Notes: generated by a model not told the origin, from the sequence alone. Shown: positions 8,975 through 16,856, numbered from the stretch's first letter. The stretch is 64,000 nucleotides of DNA from JABSSA01 sp039960995 (GCA_039960995.1 JBDVKF010000076.1:1-64000); one strand, 5' to 3'. Translations and numbers: made by a program.

Positions 8975-9216
8975 TCATGCTGCGTCCTCCCTTGGTGGAG
9001 CGCGGCATTTGGGTGTTTGGCCGCGCAGGAAGGTTTCGACAACGATCATCGCACCACCGCATTGAGGGCAAGACTGGTGCGCGGTCGGATCGTCGGGTTC
9101 GGTGTTTGTGGTCTCGTCCGGCATTTGAGCGGGTCCTGGCTCGGCATCAATCAAGCGCCTGATCTTCGCGATCCTATCGTTTCGGATATCGCTGGTTCTG
9201 TCGTCTCGATGTTGAA
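8975..9216 (-). pseudogene. C-terminal remnant of an IS91-like transposase
   Basis: The minus-strand frame ends with 'SCPQCGGAMIVVETFLRGQTP' followed by KCRAPPREDAA and a stop. A CPxCGG zinc knuckle followed by 'MxxxExFxRG' and a proline/arginine tail is the ending I associate with IS91-type (Y2/HUH) transposases. The rest of the enzyme is missing. Upstream the frame runs straight into the IS21-type terminus at about 9217, so the remnant was cut off there. Family naming is from memory of the C-terminal pattern only. Confidence 0.45.
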
Positions 9217-9543
9217 TGTCATTGAGAACTGACCCGGTAGCCCCATAAATTGTCACCGAGAATTGACCCATGTGAACACATAGCCCTGACGTTTTTGTTC
9301 AGGGGGATTTGGAGTGATCGACATGGGATTTTTGAGTGTTATTCGACGTTCACTGCCCGGCAGGCGCATGCATAGCATGCTGCCGAGAGGGGGGCATTGC
9401 GTGACAAAATGCCAATACGAGAGATTGCGCGGCGTACGGGTTTGTCACGCAATACCATCAAAAAGTATCTCCGCGAAGATGCCGTAGAACCGAAGTTTAA
9501 GACGCCGTCGCGGCCGAGCAAGTTGGATCCTTACGCGGACCGG
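9217..9543 (+). mobile_element. Left end of an IS21-family element (fragment)
   Basis: Two near-identical blocks, GAGAACTGACCC (about 9228) and GAGAATTGACCC (about 9260), are the multiple terminal repeats usual for IS21-family ends. About 150 bp further in, the beginning of IstA can be read. The element is cut off at 9543/9544, where a fragment of tniA starts. No istB is present in the window, so this is a dead remnant. Confidence 0.65.
9376..9543 (+). pseudogene. istA: IstA transposase fragment (IS21 family)
   Basis: The frame reads HAAERGALRDK and then MPIREIARRTGLSRNTIKKY followed by LREDAVEPKF. That is the helix-turn-helix N-terminus of IstA, normally about 500 residues long with a DDE domain after it. 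An in-frame TAG at 9373 separates it from any start, and the coding sequence stops abruptly at the junction with the tniA remnant at 9543. Only about 55 codons survive. Confidence 0.7.
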
Positions 9544-9651
9544 TTCGCGCATTTCGTCACTGCTGAGTGAACGTGGCGTGCATTCCTTGATTGCCTTTTC
9601 CCAGGCCTGCTTTGGTGACATACCGAGAGCGGTGTGCTTTTTGGTGTGATA
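9544..9651 (-). pseudogene. 108-bp remnant of a second tniA copy
   Basis: This stretch aligns without gaps to 2450-2557 of tniA in the same orientation. By eye I count about six mismatches in 108 bases. Both ends are abrupt: an IS21 fragment to the left and WD40 coding sequence to the right. It shows that a related but distinct Tn7-like element was once here, or that part of tniA was copied and has since diverged. Confidence 0.8.
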
Positions 9652-10194
9652 GTGACTTCGTCTGCCGGAAACATCACCATATGGGACGTCGCAACATCGG
9701 CTATTATTATGAAATTGGAAGGCGATGGGGTCGGTGTTACTGATGCCGTATTTTCATCAGATGGTACGAAGTTGACAGTAGGTTATTATGGCGGTCTGGT
9801 CAGACGTTGGGATATCGGGCCATTGCGTCCACCGAATGAACTCATAGCCCGAGCGTTCTTGGAGCCGTACCAAATATTAACGGACAAAGAACTTTCTCGC
9901 TTCTTCCTATCTACTGGTATTCGAACGCAACAAATTTTAGACGAACAAGAAGCCATTCGACATCGTGATTTGAGCCAAAAATTCAGCGCTGTGACCGGTG
10001 AAAATGAGTCTGATCACGAAAAAGCACTATTTCATTCCGCAATTTCTACGGTTCTTTTCGAAACCGCCGGGGATGACAGAGCGAATGAAACTAGAGCACT
10101 TCAAGCAAACATTGCCAGAAACCTTGACGGGGATGCAATATTGCGTGCCTGGAAAAAATTCGAACGCTGGACAAATAGTGACCTAATGGGATGA
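9652..10194 (+). pseudogene. C-terminal remnant of a WD40-repeat protein
   Basis: The frame contains 'NITIWDVATSAIIMKLEGDG' and 'DGTKLTVGYYGGLVRRWDIG', the last two blades of a WD40 propeller. A helical tail of about 120 residues follows. The 5' end of the original gene is missing: the open frame begins with a GTG inside the tniA remnant. The 3' end is also altered, because the stop codon (TGA at 10192-10194) lies in the inverted repeat of the IS1111-type element. Proteins with WD40 repeats plus effector domains are common in large signalling or conflict systems, but here the identity of the parent gene is unknown. Confidence 0.65.
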
Positions 10195-10205
10195 ACTGCC
10201 TTCCC
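10191..10205 (+). repeat. Left subterminal inverted repeat of IS1111-type element
   Basis: ATGAACTGCCTTCCC; exact reverse complement of 11520-11534. It overlaps the final codons of the WD40 remnant. Confidence 0.85.
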
Positions 10206-10255
10206 ACCAAACCGCGGCTATAGTTTCGGCGTAGGTGGAAAAGAGGAGCATTCTG

Positions 10256-11284
10256 ATGGATATCGCAGTTTTAGGAATTGATCTGGGCAAGACCATTTGC
10301 AGCCTTGCAGGACTTGATGCAACAGGAGCCGTTGTGTTTCGGAAGCGTCTGCAGCGACACCGTTTGTTAGACTTTCTTGAAGATCTAGCCCCCTGCGTCG
10401 TTGCGATGGAAGCCTGCGGCGGCGCGCACCACATTGGCCGATTTTGCGTTGAGCAAGGTCACACACCACGTTTGATGTCACCGCTGTACGTGCGCCCATA
10501 TGTGAAGGTTCACAAGAATGATGACCGCGACGCTGAGGCCATTGCCGAGGCGGCAACGCGACCAACGATGTCCTTTGTACAGATCAAGTCAGAAGAGCAG
10601 CTGAATTTGCAAGCGCTTCATCGCTTGCGTGAGCGTTTGGTCCACAATCGGACGAGACTGATCAATCAAGCACGCGGTTTCTTGATGGAACGTGGTATCC
10701 GGATCGGCTCTGGACGTCACGTTTTCCAGAAAGCTTTGGGAAATCTGACGGATCACGTAGAAGGCGATCTTTCCCCGCGCATGCTTGAGATGTTTGACGG
10801 TATGGCCAACGAACTGGCTACTATCAACGGTCAGGTGGCTGGGTTGGATGCTGAGATCAAATCGATCGCACGAAGGGACCAAGCCATGTGCCGCTTGATG
10901 GAAATCCCTGGCGTCGGGCCAACAATCGCGACCGCTCTTGTCGCCGCTGTTGGTCAGGGTGAGTGCTTTGGCAAGGGCCGCGATATGGCCGCGTGGCTGG
11001 GTTTGGTTCCCCGCCAGATAACAACTGGTGGTAAGGCAAAGATGATTGGCATCTCAAAACATGGAAACAGCTATTTGCGCAAGCTGTTCATTCATGGTGC
11101 ACGGACTGTTCTGCATCTCGTGCGAGACAGGAGCGCTCCAATCACAAGGTGGGTGGATGGCCTGAAGGAACGGGCACATCCCAACGTCGCTGCCGTGGCT
11201 ATGGCGAACAAACTAGCTCGGATCGCATGGGCTATTCTGACAAAGGGAGAGCGTTATCGCGCGAGTGCCTTAGCTGGCATTTAA
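10256..11284 (+). CDS. IS110/IS1111-type DEDD transposase
   Basis: This is a 342-residue recombinase that catalyses insertion without target duplication, guided by an element-encoded RNA. The N-terminal RuvC-like DEDD domain shows GIDLGKT near residue 6, MEACGGAHHIG near 50 and the DDRDAEAIAEAA block near 95. The C-terminal Transposase_20 domain has a helix-hairpin-helix-like IPGVGPTIATALVAAVG and the GNSYLRK motif that carries the catalytic serine. The ATG at 10256 is chosen because AGGAG lies eight bases upstream. Length and motifs are complete, so it is probably functional. Confidence 0.92.
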   Translation: MDIAVLGIDLGKTICSLAGLDATGAVVFRKRLQRHRLLDFLEDLAPCVVAMEACGGAHHIGRFCVEQGHTPRLMSPLYVRPYVKVHKNDDRDAEAIAEAATRPTMSFVQIKSEEQLNLQALHRLRERLVHNRTRLINQARGFLMERGIRIGSGRHVFQKALGNLTDHVEGDLSPRMLEMFDGMANELATINGQVAGLDAEIKSIARRDQAMCRLMEIPGVGPTIATALVAAVGQGECFGKGRDMAAWLGLVPRQITTGGKAKMIGISKHGNSYLRKLFIHGARTVLHLVRDRSAPITRWVDGLKERAHPNVAAVAMANKLARIAWAILTKGERYRASALAGI

Positions 11285-11519
11285 CAGACAGGAGCACACA
11301 TAAAGGAAAAACGGAATCTGCGAGAGAGGAAAAGATGGACCAACGACCGATCGGCGTTTTGTAAGTCTGGCGGGGGGCATGGCCTCAAAGTGCCGATGAC
11401 CTAATGAGACACAAGGCGCGCGACTTCCCATCTTGGTTAGGGGCTTAAGAAGTCAGCCTCGTTAAAAAGACCGAATACATAGAAGCAGGGTCAAAGGGAC
11501 ATCAACAAATCACTTGCAG
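11285..11519 (+). ncRNA. Candidate guide (seek/bridge) RNA region of the IS1111-type element
   Basis: IS1111-group elements are known to encode a short structured RNA in the non-coding stretch between the transposase stop and the right inverted repeat; it pairs with target and donor DNA. This 235-bp stretch occupies exactly that place and contains no plausible ORF. I cannot fold it here, so exact RNA ends and guide loops are unknown. Confidence 0.45.
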
Positions 11520-11534
11520 GGGAAGGCAGTTCAT
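11520..11534 (-). repeat. Right subterminal inverted repeat of IS1111-type element
   Basis: GGGAAGGCAGTTCAT; exact reverse complement of 10191-10205. Confidence 0.85.
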
Positions 11535-11629
11535 ACATGCTCCCCTAAGAACCCGCTTGTATAGCCCCGCACCGTGATTTGATGCACTGCATCATGCTTG
11601 AAAACTTCACTGAAATTTGGCTTCTTCAT
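11535..11629 (-). pseudogene. IS3-family OrfA N-terminal stub
   Basis: From ATG 11629, with GGAGAGGGA just upstream, the minus strand reads 'MKKPNFSEVFKHDAVHQITV' followed by RGY. This is the start of an IS3-family OrfA different from the one at the left edge. Sequence after RGY no longer fits the family, so the gene was cut there, apparently by the tip of the IS1111-type element. Confidence 0.6.
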
Positions 11630-11879
11630 ATTCCCTCTCCAATGCTTGGGACGGATGTAAGCGGTGCATGTAGACCCGCAAAATTTGTTTGACCCAAATC
11701 GGAGTGCCACTTAAGGACAATCGAATCAGCGAATGGGCAGGCGATCATGGTCTGCTAGACTTAGTGGCTCGACGAAATTCAGTATTGCGATAGGGATCGC
11801 CATCTATCTCCTGAATACAGAAATCACCGTATTTTACACTGGCACACTACCCCCATGAGTTGTAGCGTAAGGAGGGAAG
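11630..11879. other. Intergenic interval before the GHKL gene
   Basis: The left half probably contains the terminal region of the truncated IS3 element. The right half is the upstream region of the GHKL ATPase gene. It ends in AAGGAGG four bases before the TTG at 11880. No other gene was seen. Confidence 0.5.
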
Positions 11880-14393
11880 TTGCCTGCCCCAACTGAACTC
11901 GATCGTTTAATACCGAATGGCGTATATATGTCCAAGTTAGAGCTACCACCTGAAGATACAGAAGAAAGCAAAGTACCTTCACATCATTTCGTTGTGGACT
12001 CTGGCCTCAAAGACATTATCGGCCAGGAGCTGATTACTAATGATTTTGTTGCAATTTATGAGTTAGTTAAGAACTCGCTTGATGCGCATGCAACGAAAGT
12101 CGACATACTCATTGAACAAGACCGGATAGTCATAATTGACAACGGGAAAGGTATGTTGGTCACCGACAGCGTCGACGAGGTGAAAAACAAATGGCTGCGC
12201 GTTGCGTACTCTGCGAAGAAGCAAGGCACGGAAGACGATAGCCTCTCCGATGATTTTAGGGAAAAAATTGCCGAAAAGAGACGGACTTTTGGTGGAAACA
12301 AGGGCGTCGGACGCTTTTCATGTGACCGCCTTGGTGAACATCTTGAGCTATACACTAAAACCCCAGATCAAAGCGAATACAGTAAACTCGAAATTAACTG
12401 GCAGGACTTCGAAGAAAAGAAATTTGTAAAGTTTGAAGACGTTCAACTAGCTCGAACATCCGCTCAATCTCTTCCTTTTGATCTCGCAACTAAGTTCCCA
12501 GATGCCAGCACTGTTTTGGTAATCTCCACTTTACGCAACGACTGGGGATACAGGAAACTTCAGAACCTCAAGAAAGAGCTGGCACAACTAATCAATCCCT
12601 TCGAAGACAATCGGGACATTGGGATCAGCATCAAGGCGGCTCATTTTGAAAATGAAGACGCCAAACAGGCTGTGGAGTTTTGCAAGGTCAACGGCCCAGT
12701 CAGCAACAATATTTACGAGCTGATTGGCCTGAATACAACTAAGATCGAGGTGTCTCTTAAGAACCGAAAAATTAGATCAAAGCTCATTGATAGAGGAGAG
12801 TTGATCTATGAAATATCTGAGGATGTAGTCTTACCTGAGGATGTAGTCTTACCTGAGGATGAAGACTTACCTGAGGATGCAGAAGACTACGGTCATATTA
12901 AAGATATTCCGATCAAGGTCGATTTTTCGTTTTTAAATACGGCCGCAAAATCGCGCTTTACCAAATATATGGGTATTACTGCGCTCGAGTTCGGCCATAT
13001 ATTTTTGTTCAAGAACGGCTACCGGGTAATGCCTTATGGTATTCGGGGGAACGACATTCTTGGATACGACGCGAGAAAGCTGCAGGGGGTTAGGCGCTAT
13101 TTGGGGTCTCGCGATTTGCTCGGGCAAATCAACATACAAACCAACACGCCCTTGTTGAAAGAGCCTAGTAGCCGCGACGGCGGACTAATTCGAAATGAGG
13201 CCTACGCTGAACTTGAAAAATTCGTTCAAGAGAAAGCGCTTAAACGACTAGAAGCCTATGTCGTCGGAATCACCTTTGGGGACAACACTGACAAAGACAG
13301 GGAAGACGCGTCTGGCCTAAAGAAGGAAAAGGCGAGGGTTGGCGTAATTGGGCTCATTAACCGGCTGACCAAGAGCAAGGATATTGAGGTACTCAAATAC
13401 CATAGTGAAATCGTCAATATTATTGATGAAAAGTCGCAAAACTTTTCAGGAACGATCAAAAACCTCAAGCAAATTGCAAATGCGTCCAGCAACGGGTTTC
13501 TCTTAGAGCAGATAAAAACTGCCGAGGCAAAATTCGCAGCACTCGAGGAGGCAAAGTCTGAAGCCAAAGCAGCGGCAGATGAAGCGAAGAGAGTTGCAGC
13601 TGAAGAGACAGAAAGAGCCAATGCAGCACTTCAGGCGCAGAGAGATGCAGAGGCCTCCCTAGAGGCCACAGAAGTCAAACTTCAGACTGAACTAAAAAGG
13701 TCTCTATTTCTGCAGAGTCTTACAGAGGTAGATGTTGAGGATATCATCGGTCTCAACCACCAAATCGTATACGACGCAGGCAATGTTAAAAACATTGTAA
13801 ATGACGCAATTGAACGCCTGACCTTGGACGAGGAACATTTCAATGGCTCGGTTGCCCTACAAATCTTGCAAGGAATCAGCCTAAGCAATCAGAAAATTCT
13901 TCTGGCTTCTAAGTTTGCTACCCGCGCAAACTTCCAACACCGATCTGATGGCATAACACAAGACATGGTCGCGTATCTAAGAGATTATATTGCGGTTTCT
14001 GTGAGGCCCAACGTCCTAAACATTGATGTGGTTTTTGAGGCAGCGGAGGATCTTGAGTTTGTTAGAACTTTCAAGCCGCTCGAGCTTTCAATTGTAGTCG
14101 ATAACTTTGTTTCAAACGCGCAAAAGGTACAAGTGCAGGCCTCGAAGATTACTTTCCATGCTGAGGAGCAAGATGAAAAGCTCTTAATCACTGTATCGGA
14201 TAATGGTAACGGATTTGGTGAAGGCGTTGATCTTTCTCGAATTTTCGACTTGGGCTATAGTGGCACCGGTGGTTCTGGCATAGGTTTGTACCATATCAAA
14301 TCAACTCTAAAATTGCTGAATGGTTCTATTAAGCTAATAAAAACGAATTCAAACGAAGCCAAATTTCAATTGGAAATTATGAATGAAAACTAA
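11880..14393 (+). CDS. Dual-GHKL ATPase / histidine-kinase-like protein
   Basis: The 837-residue protein carries two GHKL ATP-binding modules. The N-terminal one is MutL/Hsp90/MORC-like: N-box ELVKNSLDA (E61, N65), G1 IDNGKGM (D87), G2 GGNKGVGRFS near 140. A long alanine/glutamate-rich coiled coil spans about 540-610. After it comes an H-box-like stretch, GLNHQIVYDAG (H627), and a histidine-kinase-type GHKL domain with N-box VVDNFVSNA near 740, G1 DNGNGFG near 775 and G2 GTGGSGIGL near 796. Residues 314-334 come from an 18-bp tandem repeat. AAGGAGG precedes the TTG start at 11880; ATG 11928 lacks a site. Its stop overlaps the receiver-protein gene by 11 bp, so the pair is an operon. I infer a sensor kinase/ATPase of a conflict system; codon use is AT-richer than the core genes. 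Confidence 0.8.
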   Translation: MPAPTELDRLIPNGVYMSKLELPPEDTEESKVPSHHFVVDSGLKDIIGQELITNDFVAIYELVKNSLDAHATKVDILIEQDRIVIIDNGKGMLVTDSVDEVKNKWLRVAYSAKKQGTEDDSLSDDFREKIAEKRRTFGGNKGVGRFSCDRLGEHLELYTKTPDQSEYSKLEINWQDFEEKKFVKFEDVQLARTSAQSLPFDLATKFPDASTVLVISTLRNDWGYRKLQNLKKELAQLINPFEDNRDIGISIKAAHFENEDAKQAVEFCKVNGPVSNNIYELIGLNTTKIEVSLKNRKIRSKLIDRGELIYEISEDVVLPEDVVLPEDEDLPEDAEDYGHIKDIPIKVDFSFLNTAAKSRFTKYMGITALEFGHIFLFKNGYRVMPYGIRGNDILGYDARKLQGVRRYLGSRDLLGQINIQTNTPLLKEPSSRDGGLIRNEAYAELEKFVQEKALKRLEAYVVGITFGDNTDKDREDASGLKKEKARVGVIGLINRLTKSKDIEVLKYHSEIVNIIDEKSQNFSGTIKNLKQIANASSNGFLLEQIKTAEAKFAALEEAKSEAKAAADEAKRVAAEETERANAALQAQRDAEASLEATEVKLQTELKRSLFLQSLTEVDVEDIIGLNHQIVYDAGNVKNIVNDAIERLTLDEEHFNGSVALQILQGISLSNQKILLASKFATRANFQHRSDGITQDMVAYLRDYIAVSVRPNVLNIDVVFEAAEDLEFVRTFKPLELSIVVDNFVSNAQKVQVQASKITFHAEEQDEKLLITVSDNGNGFGEGVDLSRIFDLGYSGTGGSGIGLYHIKSTLKLLNGSIKLIKTNSNEAKFQLEIMNEN
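12819..12880 (+). repeat. 18-bp tandem repeat inside the GHKL gene
   Basis: Three units of GAGGATGTAGTCTTACCT or close variants (12819-12836, 12837-12854, 12855-12872) plus a partial fourth. They encode EDVVLP-type acidic repeats in a linker after the first ATPase domain. The first two units are identical, a sign of recent slippage. Confidence 0.9.
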
Positions 14394-15351
14394 GTTCAAA
14401 ATCGCTTGGGTCGATGACAATTTGTCCGACGAGCAAATGACAATCAACCAAGATAGGTTGGCTAGAAAACTAAGTCGTAAGAATAAATTTTCGATGGAAG
14501 TTGACGACATATATGCGCGTTCAGACGAGGGTAAATTTGACGATATTCTGAATGAAATCGTCAAAGAGGTAGACTCTTCAAATTGCATTGATCTCGCAAT
14601 GGTCGACTATGAGTTGGGCCAGATAACTGATGCCAACGGAGAGCTGTTGACGGGTCCTGAAATCGCTAAGAGGTTCAGGGATTCACTGCCAACTCTCGAC
14701 ATCATTTTTTATAGTGGCAAAAAAAGTCCTTCAGATCTTCGAAACATAATGGCGAAAGAAAATGTTGATTGTGTAAGCTGCATTGATCGTGGAACATTGG
14801 TCGATGATGCAGCTCTAATAGTCGAAAAGATCCTTCACCGTGCATACAAAATTAGTACCCTTAGAGGTTTAATACTCAACTCGGTATGCGAAATTGACCA
14901 CCTGATAATTGAGATACTAGATGACCACTACTCCAATGCGGGTGCGCCGCAGAAAACGGCATTCTGCGAGGATGTTACAAGCTACATTGTCAGTAATCGC
15001 CCCAGAAATCTACAGACTTCAGAGAAGGCCTCGCTTTTATTATTAGACCTAAAAGAGCTCTTGAAAAACAAAAGAATTACTAGCGGTTCACTTTTCAGAT
15101 ATGTTCGGGATATAAGAGGCGATCTGAACCTAGACGCAACTTCAACGTCCCTTTTTGATAGCTACTGGAATGATATTCTGGAACTGAGAAATACGGCTGC
15201 ACATGCAAAAGAAGCTATGTGTGAGACCACTGGTCAAGCCATGCTGAAAAACGGAGCGATTTCATATAGACACCAAGATATTGATGGAATTTGTAAGCTG
15301 ATCGTCGCTCACGAACTCAATTTCAACAGTATCCTACAAGGCCTCAAATAA
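14383..15351 (+). CDS. Receiver-domain protein with HEPN-like C-terminal domain
   Basis: The protein has 322 residues. Positions 1-150 fit a response-regulator receiver domain: acidic pair D11-D12 (WVDDN), likely phosphoacceptor D75 (IDLAMVDYELG) and S111 (IIFYSGK). The conserved lysine near the fifth strand seems missing (DCVSCIDRG). The second half is all-helical and ends with 'DILELRNTAAHAKEA', whose R269-x4-H274 matches the R-x4-6-H motif of HEPN ribonucleases. No DNA-binding domain is present, so it is not a usual transcription regulator. It overlaps the kinase-like gene by 11 bp and its last 18 bp overlap the convergent methyltransferase gene. I infer an effector switched by the upstream kinase; HEPN assignment is by motif only. 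Confidence 0.65.
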   Translation: MKTKFKIAWVDDNLSDEQMTINQDRLARKLSRKNKFSMEVDDIYARSDEGKFDDILNEIVKEVDSSNCIDLAMVDYELGQITDANGELLTGPEIAKRFRDSLPTLDIIFYSGKKSPSDLRNIMAKENVDCVSCIDRGTLVDDAALIVEKILHRAYKISTLRGLILNSVCEIDHLIIEILDDHYSNAGAPQKTAFCEDVTSYIVSNRPRNLQTSEKASLLLLDLKELLKNKRITSGSLFRYVRDIRGDLNLDATSTSLFDSYWNDILELRNTAAHAKEAMCETTGQAMLKNGAISYRHQDIDGICKLIVAHELNFNSILQGLK

Positions 15352-16569
15352 CTGCATTATTTTTTGACCTAGCGCTTCCGCCATCAAAGGTGGCACCGCA
15401 TTCCCGACTTGCGTGTAACGTGGACATTCGAGCTTCCGTCGACTGCCACCTGTTGTGTACTTTCCTTGAAACTCGAACCAATCAGGGAATGATTGAATTC
15501 GAGCATTCTCACGCACTGTCAAGATTCTAGGTTCGCTGTAGTGGATTAGATCGTCGGGCAATGTAGTTATAGTTTTTGACATTTGATCTGGGTGTAGCGG
15601 TGTCAAGCACTGCTTCTTTGAATTGAAACGTTCTCTGTTTTCTTTGGATAAGGCTTTACCTTTTGGACACGTCGTCAAGACTTCGATGAACTTTACTATA
15701 GTGCTTTCACGATGTTTCGCCATTCTAAGGCTGTTAGGCTTATAAGAACTACTCACGTCTTTTCGCATCAATGCTTGAAATGCCGACATCTTTTTGGGCT
15801 CACGGTAATTGATTTGCCGAAACCCCTTTGAATCTACAGATTCAATGAGTTTTCGCCTTCCGATTTCTAAATCAGCAATAGCTTCCCTGACGGAAATTTC
15901 ATGCCCATTGAGCAACATTTGATCACGAAAGCCCTGACAAAAGTCATCAAATTCATTGAAGGGGTCCACTTCGATCTTGGCCGCCAAATCTGAACGCACT
16001 GCGACCATAATAAACCGCGCTCTTGGCTGGGGAACGCCAAACTTCGAAGCGTTCACCATTGAGCTGAAAACCTCGTATCCGCCCCAAGGTAATTCGCTGA
16101 GGGTTTGCTTTACGACTTCAGAATAAGGTGGCTCATCAGAACCTCTAAATCCTGCTTTGAAGCCGCCGACATTTTCTAACAGAAGAAATTTTGGCCGGAC
16201 TATGTTCACGAGCTCTATATATTCGTCTGTCAATTTGTTGCGTGGATCATTTGGGTTGCGCTTGCCTGCAAATGAAAATCCCTGACACGGTGGGCCGCCA
16301 GCGATCAGATCAATTTTTCCTCGAAGCTTACCAAGTTTACCTCCATAGTTTGCGATTAGATTTGAGGTGGTATGAGCTTCACAAGGAAGCCATTCAGGCC
16401 AATCAAACTTTCCTGCTACATCGCGATCTATCAGATTGTGCTTGAGCGTGTTGAAGGCATCTTCAGACTTTTCGATCGCAAAAACCCCCTGCCAACCAGC
16501 CCTCTTGAGACCGAGCGATAAGCCACCGCAGCCTGCAAATAGATCTATGTATTGTGGTTGTTTGTTCAT
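15334..16569 (-). CDS. DNA (cytosine-5-)-methyltransferase
   Basis: This 411-residue C5 methyltransferase transfers a methyl group from S-adenosylmethionine to cytosine in a specific DNA site. Motif I (DLFAGCGGLSLG, residues 9-20), motif IV with the catalytic cysteine C95 (GGPPCQGFSFAG), motif VI (LLENVGGF) and the C-terminal motifs IX/X (YTQVGNAVPPLMAEALG) are all present. The recognition region lies between about 230 and 350. No restriction endonuclease gene is adjacent. It is convergent with the receiver-HEPN gene and overlaps its 3' end by 18 bp. A small ORF upstream ends with an ATGA overlap on its start. Confidence 0.92.
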   Translation of the reverse strand: MNKQPQYIDLFAGCGGLSLGLKRAGWQGVFAIEKSEDAFNTLKHNLIDRDVAGKFDWPEWLPCEAHTTSNLIANYGGKLGKLRGKIDLIAGGPPCQGFSFAGKRNPNDPRNKLTDEYIELVNIVRPKFLLLENVGGFKAGFRGSDEPPYSEVVKQTLSELPWGGYEVFSSMVNASKFGVPQPRARFIMVAVRSDLAAKIEVDPFNEFDDFCQGFRDQMLLNGHEISVREAIADLEIGRRKLIESVDSKGFRQINYREPKKMSAFQALMRKDVSSSYKPNSLRMAKHRESTIVKFIEVLTTCPKGKALSKENRERFNSKKQCLTPLHPDQMSKTITTLPDDLIHYSEPRILTVRENARIQSFPDWFEFQGKYTTGGSRRKLECPRYTQVGNAVPPLMAEALGQKIMQLFEAL

Positions 16570-16856
16570 TCTTCCACTCTATTCACTAAAGGTGCCAATG
16601 CGCCAGGGAAATTTCGAAGTATCCGCTGGTCACTCTTCGAAACGGAAAGGTCAAGGCTTGCAAATTTTTGTTCACGTTCTGCGGCGGCATCCTCAGATTT
16701 GCAATTGTTAGATAAGTTGATGTCGTGTGATGGGATACGGAAAATTACTGAAATTCTGACCGCTTCGTCCACGCACCATGATTGGCAGGCTGTGCAAAAC
16801 CAACAAATGCCCGCCTCTCTATCGCGGCTTCTGTCAAGTGTGGTTCGTGGGGTCAT
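16566..16856 (-). CDS. Small ORF coupled upstream of the methyltransferase
   Basis: A 96-codon ORF ends in an ATGA overlap with the methyltransferase start, which suggests translational coupling. The product has four cysteines early (ICWFCTACQSWC) and a more conserved-looking second half ('SKSDQRILRNFPGALAPLV'). I recognise no family; it is not a Vsr endonuclease and has no HTH I can see. No good ribosome site is visible at 16856. It could be a small controller or partner protein, or the remains of a longer gene. Confidence 0.35.
   Translation of the reverse strand: MTPRTTLDRSRDREAGICWFCTACQSWCVDEAVRISVIFRIPSHDINLSNNCKSEDAAAEREQKFASLDLSVSKSDQRILRNFPGALAPLVNRVEE

Larger units (their letters stand above)
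10191..11534 (+). mobile_element. IS110-family element, IS1111 group, apparently intact
   Basis: A perfect 15-bp inverted repeat (ATGAACTGCCTTCCC at 10191-10205; its reverse complement at 11520-11534) brackets a single full-length DEDD transposase gene. Subterminal inverted repeats of this sort mark the IS1111 group of IS110. A long non-coding stretch (about 235 bp) separates the gene from the right repeat, where IS1111-group elements encode their guide RNA. The true element tips lie a few bases outside the repeats. It lies between a truncated WD40 gene and an IS3 orfA stub, so it inserted into or next to older mobile DNA. Confidence 0.85.

Noticed and set aside
8662..9042. 126-codon minus-strand ORF in the mobile-element graveyard
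   Set aside because: No motif, no ribosome site, and it overlaps the IS91-like tail in another frame.
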